Assembly (NCBI GenBank): GCA_949126835.1
Contig: OX421498.1
Coordinates: 33,897,299-33,961,298, forward strand
Source: Anisus vortex
Lineage: Eukaryota > Mollusca > Gastropoda > Planorbidae
Reading direction: 5' to 3'
Length of the DNA: 64,000 nt
Numbering within the stretch: the stretch's first letter is position 1; every line of letters starts with the position of its first letter. The notes below the pieces were generated by a model that saw nothing but the letters and a program-made list of their open reading frames with translations, did no database searches and was not told the DNA's origin. Positions 48,124 to 58,159 of this stretch are shown here, piece after piece. The position numbers were made by a program, and so were the translations under genes.

Positions 48124-49451
48124 ATTACGTGACACAATTCCTTCGAACAGAAACCAACAGTTATTTCGTTCTCGTAATTACTGTCCGTGTATTCAACACC
48201 ACTGACCATCAACGAAGTAAGTAATGGGCTTACCTAATCAGCTATAAGATGTTGTTTCAGTAAACACTAGTGGTCATCCAACACTTTCATGTCCGCCGAG
48301 TTATAATTTATTTATTATACCTGATCAAGTCAGTTCATTATATTGTCCATTATATTTATTTTAGATGACATACTAATCTGTATTAAGAATGTTATCCTTG
48401 TATTTTGACTCCGAGCCCCCCTTAATAAATATGAATTCCAGCTCAATTGTGCTGTTGTTTCAATGTTCAAATATTTATTAACAGTTCATCTTCTGACAGA
48501 ATTAGTAAGTAGTTGATGTTTATCTCATGAACTTAGTATGAGTTGAATTACTGTTGTTGTAGTTATTATGGTTGTTATAGTCTAGAGTATGAGTATGCCC
48601 AAAGTTGTATATCCTTTTGACATCTGTTATGCAACAATAGTGTATAAGTGTAATTCATCTTGTTTCCTGGTAAATATTTATATCAGCTCAAGTTGGTTGT
48701 ATATTTTACTTGTCTTGTATATAATATGATTACTATCAGTAATTATAGTTCCTAAGACCACACATGTAAAATAATTCACAAGGAAAGGACTGAGATAATA
48801 GTTCAGTTGTAAATACTTTTAAACTTTAATACTGAAAGTACTGAATTGTTCTTCAGTTTCTGATATTCACATATTTGTACAATAGGCTACAGTTCCATAA
48901 TTGATATAAAACAAGAGTATGGCTTAGATCCATTTAACATGCATTTCAATATGTGTATGTATGGAATCCTTGTCCAAATAATAAATTGAAATATATAAGA
49001 AACACATTCCAAACCTTATATTTAGAATTTACATTATTAGGTTGAGGTAGTTGAGCAAACAAGGCAAGTTTCAGAGCACATGCACGAAGTGACTTATTAA
49101 CAGACAGCGTCATACGCCTAACTGTATTGGAAAAGGCGATAGGCCAAAAAGGGATAGATTGAACGCGGTTGTTCCTTTTATAGTTTAACAGTTTGGGCGT
49201 ATCGTAATTGTTTTAAGCATATTTTGTAAACAACACGATTACTTAAGGTAAATGACGTTGTATCGTTCTTATCGATTATTAACGAGACTTTACAAATCGA
49301 ATTAAAATGCTTCTAGAAGATTCTTAAAATAGCGTCTCTTCCGGTGTTGATATTTAATAACTTTTATTCTCCCAACGTTAGATTCGCGATTCGCAATTAT
49401 TAATACTAGAATTTAACTAAGGTAATTATTATGAATCTCCGTTTCATAACA
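48124..49451 (-). repeat. 3' LTR of the Gmr1-type element
   Basis: 1328 bp; reading the coding strand it begins TGTTATGAAACGGAG and ends CACGTAAT. Read line by line it matches 55518-56845 with no difference noticed. A TATAAAAG box is present at 49175-49182. The usual polypurine tract before the LTR is not obvious: the coding strand there reads TTGGTTCGGGCGAC. Confidence 0.92.
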
Positions 49452-50327
49452 GTCGCCCGAACCAAAAAGAAAAGACAATTCCTCACTAGATAATAGTTAT
49501 GTGTGGAATTTCTTTTAAACATCCAAGAAAAATCTATTTTAACTATTTAAGTTAAAATTTAATAAGAAAAATTTGTTTTGCTCTTGTACTCTGAATCATC
49601 CTTTTACAATCTTTACATAAACAAAATTGATTCAATAGTCAAAATAATTCAATAGCAAAACTAAAGATCAATTTAACTCAATTAAGAATTATTAATTATA
49701 AATCAATCAAGCAACTAATAGTATGAATTTAAGTTTGTGTGTGTGCATGTGGAATGTCTGCACTTTCAATTCAAACCTTTACATTAGCACTATGGTTGTC
49801 TGTTCAGAATATAATGTACATTTCCTGTAACTCTAGGTACTGCAAATGTCATTATCTGTTGAATAATAGTATAATATTAATAACACAAAAAAAAATTATT
49901 TCACTATATTTAAAGTTAGTATGATTATCATTACTTTATCAATAAAGAAATATGCATGGTACAAATGAGTAATATAGCATAGCATAATTAATTATAACAT
50001 ACAATGTATATCTATGGCATACAATTTATAATGCGATTGAGATTAATATTTCAAATCATCAATTTTAAATCTCTTCAATAACAATAAACTAAGGTTTTCT
50101 CATTCTTACTCAAGAAGAAGTATCTTATTATCAATACAATATGTTACTGTACATTGCAATATAACTAAGTATTCAAGACTCATAGTTATTCTTTATGAAA
50201 TAAAGCAAGTATTGTATTTACATAATTGTTTTCTATAATCTATTTAGCTATTAGTACAGCATAGGATAAGGTTACATCAGTTATGTAATATAACAATAGG
50301 TTAAAATACTATAGGTTAGTATTTATT
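49452..50327 (-). other. 3' noncoding region of the Gmr1-type element
   Basis: 876 bp between the Gag-Pol stop and the 3' LTR, A and T rich, no env-like or other frame. Its purpose is unknown; long 3' regions can carry packaging or termination signals. Confidence 0.7.
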
Positions 50328-53300
50328 CTAGTCTTCTGGCATAACACGTGACAAAGTGTCAGCAACAATGTTATTTTTCCCTTTAACATGTACTATGTTT
50401 AGGTTATAGGACTGTAAAAACAAACTCCATCTCAATAATCTCTGATTTTGGTTAATCTTTGAGAGAAACACTAATGGATTATGGTCTGTATAAATGTCAA
50501 TTGGAAATTGTGAACCATGGATATAATAGTCAAAATGTTTCAGAGATAAGATAAGGCCTAGCAATTCCTGTTCTATGCAACTGTAGTTAACCTGATATGG
50601 AAGGAACTTCTTAGAACAAAAACTAATTGGATGTTCCAAGGAATCATCTCCTACTTGTGAAATTACTGCCCCCATTCCCTGTTTACATGCATCTACCATT
50701 ATTTTAAAAGGTTTAGTATAGTTGGGTGAAACTAATACTGGTGCCTTAGTCAAAAGATCTTTTATTTCCATAAAAGCATGTTCACATTCCTGAGACCAAT
50801 CAAACTTAGTTTGCTTCTTTAGAAGATTTGTCAAGGGACAAGCTACAATTGAAAAATCCTTACAGAACCTTCTATAATACCCTGCCATTCCAATATAACT
50901 ACGTAACTGTTTACGCGTTTTAGGAGTAGGAAAATCTTGTATAGCCTTTACCTTTGCATTTACTGGTTTTACTGCACCACTACCTACGATATGTCCTAAA
51001 TACTCAATGGTTGCACGACAAAAGGTACACTTGTTCAAGTTAATGGTGAGTTTAGCTTCAGTAAGTTTCTGAAATAGTAATGTTAGTTGGTTTAGATGTT
51101 CATTAAAGCTATCACTATATACAACTATATCATCTAGATAAGCATGACATTGAGGAACATCAGATATGACACTATTTATCAACCTTTGAAAACTTGATGG
51201 AGCATTGGATAACCCGAATGGCATTACTTTAAATTTATATGTCCCATCAGGAGTAATGAAAGTGGATATTTCCTGTGCTTTATCAGTCATAGGTATTTGA
51301 AAATAAGCAGTGAGCAAATCTATTTTAGTTACATACTTAGCATTGCTTACTCTGTCAATAAGGTCATCAATCCTAGGGATAGGATATGTATCTTGTTTTG
51401 TGACCTGATTAACTTTTCTGTAATCTATACAAAAACGTATGGAACCATCAGACTTTGGAACCAATACACATGGTGATGACCATTCACTTGTACTAGGAAT
51501 AATTAGGTCATTTTCAAGCATGTAATCTACTTCTTTCCTAATGTGTTCTAGTTGTATCGGATTAACTCTATAAGGATGCTGTTTTATAGGTTTTGCATTA
51601 TCCTTCAAAATGATATCATGAGCAACTAAATTAGTTTTGTTAGGAACATCACTGAATAACTGCATATTGTTATCAACTAAACCCTTGATAGAAGTTCGCT
51701 CACATTGGTTTAGGTGTGCTAACTTATCATTTAGGTTCTTAATAGCTTCAGTATTTTGAAGTTTGCTAGTTATAATAGGCTTTTTGAATTTTGGCATTTC
51801 TTTTTCTACTGTTTTAACAATAGTTATAGGCCTAATATCAGTTTGTTTATCTCTAACAATATATGGTTTTAGCATATTGATGTGGCACAACCTTTGTGTC
51901 TTCCTTCTATCATGAGTTTTTACAAGATAAGTTAAATTACTTATTTTCTTTAAAATCTCATAAGGTCCTGTGTACTTAGCACTCATGGGTTGTCCTGCCA
52001 ATTGTGTCAGCATGAGAACTTGGTCACCTGGTTGGAAGCATCTGGTCTTGGCCTTGACATCGTAGTAACTCTTCATTTTCTGTTGAGCCTGTGAAAGATT
52101 AACTTTTACATGATTAAAAGCATTGTACATTCTATCAGTGAATTTTTCCACATAAGCCACTAGTCCAACTGGTTCATCAGAACTTAAGAATGTCTCCTGC
52201 AATAGTCTTAAGGGTCCACGAACCGAATGTCCGAACACGAGCTCAAAAGGACTATATCCAAGTGATTCCTGCACCGCTTCTCTTGTAGCGAAAAGAGCAA
52301 AAGGTATGCCACGATCCCAGTCTTTTTCGTTTTCAAAGCAGTATGCACGGAGCATAGTCTTTAGAGTCTGGTGGTAACGCTCTAGAGCACCTTGACTTTG
52401 CGGGTGATAAGCCGTCGATGTTACGTGCTTAATGTTCAATTTCTTCAAAACTTGGTTGAATAGCTTGGAGGTAAAGTTGGTACCTTGGTCAGATTGTATT
52501 GACTTAGGTAGACCATACCTGGAGAAAAATTCGATTAACGAATCAGATATCTTATCTGCATTGATTGATCGTAACGGTATAGCTTCGGGATATCTGGTTG
52601 AAGAGCACATGATAGTAAACAAGTATTGGTGACCCGCCTTGGTTTTTGGTAGGGGTCCCACACAATCTATCATTATATGGCTAAACGGTTCAGAAAAGGC
52701 CGGTATTGGTTTCAGTGGCGCTGCCGGAATGGTCTGGTTAGGCTTTCCTACCATTTGGCATGTTTTACATGACTTGCAGTAGCGGGTAACATTGCGATGA
52801 ATTCCAGGCCAATTGAAATATGGGAGAATCCTTTGAGAAGTCTTCTTTACTCCCAAATGACCTGCGTATGGCGTATCATGAGCCAAACGTAGAATATCAT
52901 TTCGATATACCTCAGGCACTACTATTTGATTACTGTCTTTGTAATCGTCATGATTACTTTTCCACCTCTGCATTAGTATACCTTCTTTCATGAAGTATCC
53001 ACCTCCTTTCTTTTCCGCTTCTTCTTCAGATATTGCTTTTCTTTTCAAGTTAGCAATCCCCTGATCTCTATCCTGTTCCTGTATCAATAATTGTCTTGGT
53101 GACATTTCATTTCCTGAAGTCTTATCCGAAAAACCATTCAATATTTCAGCCATAAAAGTAGCCTTCAAGTCAACTTCTGGTTCTGATTCTGGTTTTAGTT
53201 CGGTTTTATCAGGCTTGGTTTGTTGTTGGGCTGAACCTCGAGTGACAATACATATTGGCTTATTTATGCATCCACTTTTCTTAAGGTTTTGTTGATTACT

Positions 53301-55175
53301 GGTTATGGAATGTACAACATTTCCAGCTATATCATTTCCCAAAATGAGTGATATATTTTCATGTGGGAGAGTTTTACAAATAGCCACAACAATGGTCCCA
53401 TTGAAGTAGTTACTCTTCAATTGAACTTGATGTAGAGGACATTTTACATTTTTCCTGACCACACCTTGTATAATAACATCTTGCCCAGTATAAGTCAATT
53501 GTGACGTTGGTACAGTGTTATTTAATAAGAGAGAGACCTCAGCTCCTGTGTCGCGAAGTATCTTTATTCTCTTTTCTTTAGTGACACCGTTTATATTTGA
53601 TGACACTATACCCTCATTAATGAAAGGTAAACAATTACTTGGCTTCATAGTAGCTTCTTGACTTTTGTCCAAGTTTTCTCTGTGAGAGGTAGGTTTTTCA
53701 CTCACTAATATTTTATCTGTAGTGTTCTTATCACGACTCAGATTTGAATTATTGAATACCATGGTTGTCACTGTGGAAACTTTTCCTGGCTTCAATTTAT
53801 TTGGATACTGGTTTCTAGACAGTTCATTTGTACTATTACCTAGTTCCTTTGTTTGTGATTTAACCTCTTTACTCACATTCTTGCCACATTTCCTTTCAGT
53901 CACTGCTGCATAAGATAGAATAACCTTATTGTTTTTCTTATCTATATTCTTGTTCAATAGAAAACATTTTTCCCTTGTATGACCAACTTTCTTACAGTGG
54001 TTACAAACGGGTTTGGAATTCATTAAACTTTCTTTGCTCTGATCTTTGTGCCTGTTTTTATTATACTCAACTGGATTTGATTGTTTCTTATCAATTTTTG
54101 ATTCCTGATCTTTCTGTTTATTTTTATCAAAGGTAGAAAATCTACTGCTGGTATGAATTACTAAATATTCGTCTGCCTTCACAGCGGCTTCTTCAACTTG
54201 TTCAATATTACGGTCTGCTAGGTGTATCCTGACATCTGATCTAACATTGTTGTTAAATTCCTCCATTAAGATTAGATTTGCCAATTTCTCATAGTCCTTG
54301 TCTACATTCTTAGACCTGACCCATCTTTCGAAATGTTTCTTCTTTTGCCTCAAGAAATCTACATGCGATTGTTCATGTTCCTTCTTCGATTCTCTAAACA
54401 CTTTCCTGTACCTTTCCGGAGTTAAAGCAAAACTTAACAAGACCCTGTTCTTAATCAACTCATAGTCGTACAGTTCCTCTTGTGTTAAACTCAGTACTAC
54501 ATCTAACGCTTTCCCTTTGTTTAACGCAGAGCGTAAAAGAATAGCCTTCTTTCCTTCCGGGAATTGATAATCAATAGCATTTTGCTCAAACATCATAAAG
54601 AAGTCTTCCACAAAGTTGTCATCTAGAGTTGGTATATGCTTTTTAAATTTATACAACTCAGGATCTGTTATGGAGCTTGCAGTTGAATTATTTGAGGTGC
54701 GAGACTTAGCTATTTCAATCCTTTCTAGACTTGCTATCTTTTCTTTAGCTACTTCTCTTTCCATTTCTATTCGTTTCTCTTCCATTTCCATTTTCAATCT
54801 TCTATCTTCTCTTTCCATTTCTATTTCCATTTTCTTCAGTTCAAGTTTGAACCTCAGTTCTTCACTTAATGTACCTGAATTAAATTCATGGTTGGCATTT
54901 CCCATTATTCTCTGGGTATCTGAGAAATTCAAGTCATCTTCCGAGTCATTTCCACTATTAGCAGTTACTTCCTCTATTGTTGAACCTTGTTGTTTTAAAC
55001 CTTCTGTTATCTCTTTAATCATTTTAGTTTTTGATGGTCTTAATTCTGTGATATTAATACTCAAGGATTTAGCAATGTCTTTTAGTTGTGACATAGACAT
55101 TCTGCTAAGTTGATCAACAGTCAGTGTAAAAATTGTTGGATCCAATGTAAGATTACTGGCACCTTCTGTATCCAT
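50328..55175 (-). CDS. Gag-Pol polyprotein, Gmr1-type (Gag-PR-IN-RT-RH), 1615 aa
   Basis: Single frame without stop or frameshift between Gag and Pol. Gag: charged coiled coil rich in Glu, Met and Arg at about 105-155; SCAN-like capsid part at about 255-345 (LILMEEF, DVRIHLADR, EAAVKADEYL); one CCHC zinc knuckle, C390 to C403. Protease: DTG at 542-544. Integrase: HHCC finger 766-806, catalytic D837, D896 and E932 (35 residues between the last two), GPY module near 1070. Reverse transcriptase: FCIDYRKVN near 1248, YLDD at 1346-1349. RNase H: acidic residues near 1495, 1537, 1564 and 1607. Integrase ahead of reverse transcriptase is the reverse of normal Ty3/Gypsy order. Products would form the particle, copy RNA to DNA and insert it. 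All catalytic residues I looked for are present. The start is the first Met of the frame, 342 bp from the LTR. Confidence 0.95.
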   Translation of the reverse strand: MDTEGASNLTLDPTIFTLTVDQLSRMSMSQLKDIAKSLSINITELRPSKTKMIKEITEGLKQQGSTIEEVTANSGNDSEDDLNFSDTQRIMGNANHEFNSGTLSEELRFKLELKKMEIEMEREDRRLKMEMEEKRIEMEREVAKEKIASLERIEIAKSRTSNNSTASSITDPELYKFKKHIPTLDDNFVEDFFMMFEQNAIDYQFPEGKKAILLRSALNKGKALDVVLSLTQEELYDYELIKNRVLLSFALTPERYRKVFRESKKEHEQSHVDFLRQKKKHFERWVRSKNVDKDYEKLANLILMEEFNNNVRSDVRIHLADRNIEQVEEAAVKADEYLVIHTSSRFSTFDKNKQKDQESKIDKKQSNPVEYNKNRHKDQSKESLMNSKPVCNHCKKVGHTREKCFLLNKNIDKKNNKVILSYAAVTERKCGKNVSKEVKSQTKELGNSTNELSRNQYPNKLKPGKVSTVTTMVFNNSNLSRDKNTTDKILVSEKPTSHRENLDKSQEATMKPSNCLPFINEGIVSSNINGVTKEKRIKILRDTGAEVSLLLNNTVPTSQLTYTGQDVIIQGVVRKNVKCPLHQVQLKSNYFNGTIVVAICKTLPHENISLILGNDIAGNVVHSITSNQQNLKKSGCINKPICIVTRGSAQQQTKPDKTELKPESEPEVDLKATFMAEILNGFSDKTSGNEMSPRQLLIQEQDRDQGIANLKRKAISEEEAEKKGGGYFMKEGILMQRWKSNHDDYKDSNQIVVPEVYRNDILRLAHDTPYAGHLGVKKTSQRILPYFNWPGIHRNVTRYCKSCKTCQMVGKPNQTIPAAPLKPIPAFSEPFSHIMIDCVGPLPKTKAGHQYLFTIMCSSTRYPEAIPLRSINADKISDSLIEFFSRYGLPKSIQSDQGTNFTSKLFNQVLKKLNIKHVTSTAYHPQSQGALERYHQTLKTMLRAYCFENEKDWDRGIPFALFATREAVQESLGYSPFELVFGHSVRGPLRLLQETFLSSDEPVGLVAYVEKFTDRMYNAFNHVKVNLSQAQQKMKSYYDVKAKTRCFQPGDQVLMLTQLAGQPMSAKYTGPYEILKKISNLTYLVKTHDRRKTQRLCHINMLKPYIVRDKQTDIRPITIVKTVEKEMPKFKKPIITSKLQNTEAIKNLNDKLAHLNQCERTSIKGLVDNNMQLFSDVPNKTNLVAHDIILKDNAKPIKQHPYRVNPIQLEHIRKEVDYMLENDLIIPSTSEWSSPCVLVPKSDGSIRFCIDYRKVNQVTKQDTYPIPRIDDLIDRVSNAKYVTKIDLLTAYFQIPMTDKAQEISTFITPDGTYKFKVMPFGLSNAPSSFQRLINSVISDVPQCHAYLDDIVVYSDSFNEHLNQLTLLFQKLTEAKLTINLNKCTFCRATIEYLGHIVGSGAVKPVNAKVKAIQDFPTPKTRKQLRSYIGMAGYYRRFCKDFSIVACPLTNLLKKQTKFDWSQECEHAFMEIKDLLTKAPVLVSPNYTKPFKIMVDACKQGMGAVISQVGDDSLEHPISFCSKKFLPYQVNYSCIEQELLGLILSLKHFDYYIHGSQFPIDIYTDHNPLVFLSKINQNQRLLRWSLFLQSYNLNIVHVKGKNNIVADTLSRVMPED

Positions 55176-55517
55176 TTTAAAAATATTATTTAATATAATA
55201 ATGATGATAAGATTACCACTTACTTAGTCCATAAAATTTCACTAGTTATTGTCCTTGAAATTACTATAATGGTGAATTAATCACAGTCAATTTAACATCA
55301 AAAATAATTTATGAATCTGTGAGATATGAATCAATACAGATTGAATGCAGATTGAATACTGTTCATAACCTTCAAGCAAAAATTCTGATAAACTTAACTT
55401 GTATAATCAAGATGTATAACACAGTTGTAAAAAGTTCTTGTATATTCCTGAATTATTGTATTATTGTGAATTCACACTTTGTTACATCATACAGATCACG
55501 AACGAGCTAACCATTTT
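55176..55517 (-). other. Leader between 5' LTR and Gag-Pol
   Basis: 342 bp with the primer-binding site at its start. No frame of note on the coding strand. The packaging signal is expected here by analogy. Confidence 0.6.
55494..55513 (-). other. Probable primer-binding site
   Basis: On the coding strand, TGGTTAGCTCGTTCGTG follows the LTR (after AAAA with the boundary used here, or directly if the LTR is taken to end TAATAAAA). The TGG start matches the complement of a tRNA CCA end. I could not assign the primer tRNA. Confidence 0.5.
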
Positions 55518-56845
55518 ATTACGTGACACAATTCCTTCGAACAGAAACCAACAGTTATTTCGTTCTCGTAATTACTGTCCGTGTATTCAACACCACTGAC
55601 CATCAACGAAGTAAGTAATGGGCTTACCTAATCAGCTATAAGATGTTGTTTCAGTAAACACTAGTGGTCATCCAACACTTTCATGTCCGCCGAGTTATAA
55701 TTTATTTATTATACCTGATCAAGTCAGTTCATTATATTGTCCATTATATTTATTTTAGATGACATACTAATCTGTATTAAGAATGTTATCCTTGTATTTT
55801 GACTCCGAGCCCCCCTTAATAAATATGAATTCCAGCTCAATTGTGCTGTTGTTTCAATGTTCAAATATTTATTAACAGTTCATCTTCTGACAGAATTAGT
55901 AAGTAGTTGATGTTTATCTCATGAACTTAGTATGAGTTGAATTACTGTTGTTGTAGTTATTATGGTTGTTATAGTCTAGAGTATGAGTATGCCCAAAGTT
56001 GTATATCCTTTTGACATCTGTTATGCAACAATAGTGTATAAGTGTAATTCATCTTGTTTCCTGGTAAATATTTATATCAGCTCAAGTTGGTTGTATATTT
56101 TACTTGTCTTGTATATAATATGATTACTATCAGTAATTATAGTTCCTAAGACCACACATGTAAAATAATTCACAAGGAAAGGACTGAGATAATAGTTCAG
56201 TTGTAAATACTTTTAAACTTTAATACTGAAAGTACTGAATTGTTCTTCAGTTTCTGATATTCACATATTTGTACAATAGGCTACAGTTCCATAATTGATA
56301 TAAAACAAGAGTATGGCTTAGATCCATTTAACATGCATTTCAATATGTGTATGTATGGAATCCTTGTCCAAATAATAAATTGAAATATATAAGAAACACA
56401 TTCCAAACCTTATATTTAGAATTTACATTATTAGGTTGAGGTAGTTGAGCAAACAAGGCAAGTTTCAGAGCACATGCACGAAGTGACTTATTAACAGACA
56501 GCGTCATACGCCTAACTGTATTGGAAAAGGCGATAGGCCAAAAAGGGATAGATTGAACGCGGTTGTTCCTTTTATAGTTTAACAGTTTGGGCGTATCGTA
56601 ATTGTTTTAAGCATATTTTGTAAACAACACGATTACTTAAGGTAAATGACGTTGTATCGTTCTTATCGATTATTAACGAGACTTTACAAATCGAATTAAA
56701 ATGCTTCTAGAAGATTCTTAAAATAGCGTCTCTTCCGGTGTTGATATTTAATAACTTTTATTCTCCCAACGTTAGATTCGCGATTCGCAATTATTAATAC
56801 TAGAATTTAACTAAGGTAATTATTATGAATCTCCGTTTCATAACA
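55518..56845 (-). repeat. 5' LTR of the Gmr1-type element
   Basis: 1328 bp, matching the 3' LTR. The TATA box at 56569-56576 puts the transcription start near 56540, so U3 is only about 300 bp and R plus U5 about 1 kb. Confidence 0.92.
56569..56576 (-). promoter_or_regulatory. TATA box in the 5' LTR
   Basis: The coding strand reads AACTATAAAAGGAAC, a good TATA match about 270 bp into the LTR. Expected to drive the full-length transcript. Confidence 0.6.
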
Positions 56846-56850
56846 ATGTT
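56846..56850. repeat. Target-site duplication, right copy
   Basis: ATGTT next to the 5' LTR, matching 48119-48123. Confidence 0.7.
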
Positions 56851-57066
56851 CACTATATAACTAATTGTAACCTAACAAATTGAAAGTAATATAATTCATT
56901 AATATTTCTATGTTTTTGGTTTTATGGGCGTCCCCTGTAATATTGAATGTATGTTGTGGAGACTAAAGTCACAGACTTGGTGCCAGTGATTCTGGACATC
57001 TTAAAGCTCTGGCTTGGTCTAAACTGAAACGTTTCGTGTAATGGTAGAACTTAGTCAATCAGAAGC

Positions 57067-57204
57067 TATTTAAAGTACACACTTAGTGATTACCAAATGT
57101 AGATAGACTTTCTATGTAATGAAGGTAGTAGTTATTATCGTTTTCTTCGTTCTTTGGGAATCATTATCATCGCCTGTCGTCTCGTGGATTTTTGTGTCCC
57201 GTCA
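57067..57204 (+). CDS. Possible signal-peptide first exon with TATA-like box
   Basis: TATTTAAA at 57067-57074 lies about 45 bp before an ATG at 57119. The frame MKVVVIIVFFVLWESLSSPV continues VSWIFVSR, a basic then strongly hydrophobic start like a signal peptide, and meets GTAAGC at 57205, leaving two bases. If unspliced it stops one codon later, so it would be real only if spliced. No downstream exon was identified. Confidence 0.25.
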
Positions 57205-57209
57205 GTAAG

Positions 57210-58155
57210 CTTACAAAAAAATGAACTAGTCTTGAAATTCAGACAGCTAGTACTGACACGCATCAGAATTTATTGTTAATTTTTATATGCGTAACATACT
57301 TTAAAAAAAAATTAACAATGATATTTCATTTTGGTATAATTCTTTGTGTCTACTAAATTGTAAATTTGCATATTATTAGTGATAAGTAGTAAAATGAATA
57401 AAGATGTATGACGTGTTGTTGTTTTGTTTACTAGGGTCGGGTTATTTTCGGAAGGGGAGTACTGCCCTTGACATATCTCTTAAGTGATAAAATGACCACA
57501 TACCTTTATTCAAGTTTGAGATCCCTGAATTAGATACACCCAGATGGTATACGGCCTGGGCTTATCAGGTCACATGGACAGTTTTAAGTGTTGCGGGGCG
57601 GAAGGCTACGATTCCGATACTAAATAGCGGCCACAAAATTTATTTGTGAGCGACACATTTGGGAACTGCTACAGAAGACGTCTGCCACTCAGGAGGTCTT
57701 CTGCCGTCTAGAGGTCACATGCCTTTCTAAGTCAGCACTGATGTCGTTAGGAAAACTAGGTCAGAATTATGACACTCACATAACTTTAAAAAAAAAAATT
57801 TAGTGTGGGGGGAGGGGGGGAGGAGGGATGGGTGTTGAAAGAAAAAGTGCATGCAAAAATATTGGGGGAAGGGGCGTGGGGCCGTTCGATTAACATCCGT
57901 CCTTTTTCCTTGAGAGCAAATGTGTTTCTATTTTAGGACATGCCAACCGTTTCTCACCCCTTCCGCAGCCGACGTTAACCCGGATGTAAACTCTCATTTA
58001 AAATTGATTTTATGACTGCAAGTTTTGCTTCTTTTTTTTTTTAATGTTGACATTTTATATGAAAAGTGTTAAACCTTGTCTAGTTTAGTGGTACTGGGGG
58101 ATTGAGTATGGGGCTAAGTTTTTTTTACTCGCATTGTGTGTGATTTTAAATATGT
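57210..58155. other. No gene recognised
   Basis: A and T rich with a G-rich tract at 57805-57880. Nothing conserved beyond the weak exon candidate to the left. Confidence 0.5.
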
Positions 58156-58159
58156 CTAA

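Larger units (their letters stand above)
48124..56845 (-). mobile_element. Complete Gmr1-type Ty3/Gypsy LTR retrotransposon
   Basis: 8.7-kb element on the minus strand: two 1328-bp LTRs that appear identical, a 342-bp leader, one 1615-codon Gag-Pol frame, and about 880 bp of 3' noncoding DNA. ATGTT flanks both ends (48119-48123 and 56846-56850), a 5-bp target duplication. Domain order Gag, protease, integrase, reverse transcriptase, RNase H with Ty3/Gypsy-type reverse transcriptase defines the Gmr1 group, first described from cod. No envelope frame is present. Intact frame and matching LTRs imply a recent insertion and possible activity. The TG...CA rule fails at one end with this boundary; extending the left end to 48120 gives TG...CA but loses the target duplication. 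Confidence 0.93.

Noticed and set aside
49445..49475. Lys-tRNA-like primer site on the plus strand (CGCCCGAAC)
   Set aside because: It resembles a primer site, but the coding strand of the element is the minus strand, so it lies next to the 3' LTR and would not prime.
54616..55113. 165-codon plus-strand ORF
   Set aside because: Antisense shadow of the Gag coiled-coil region.
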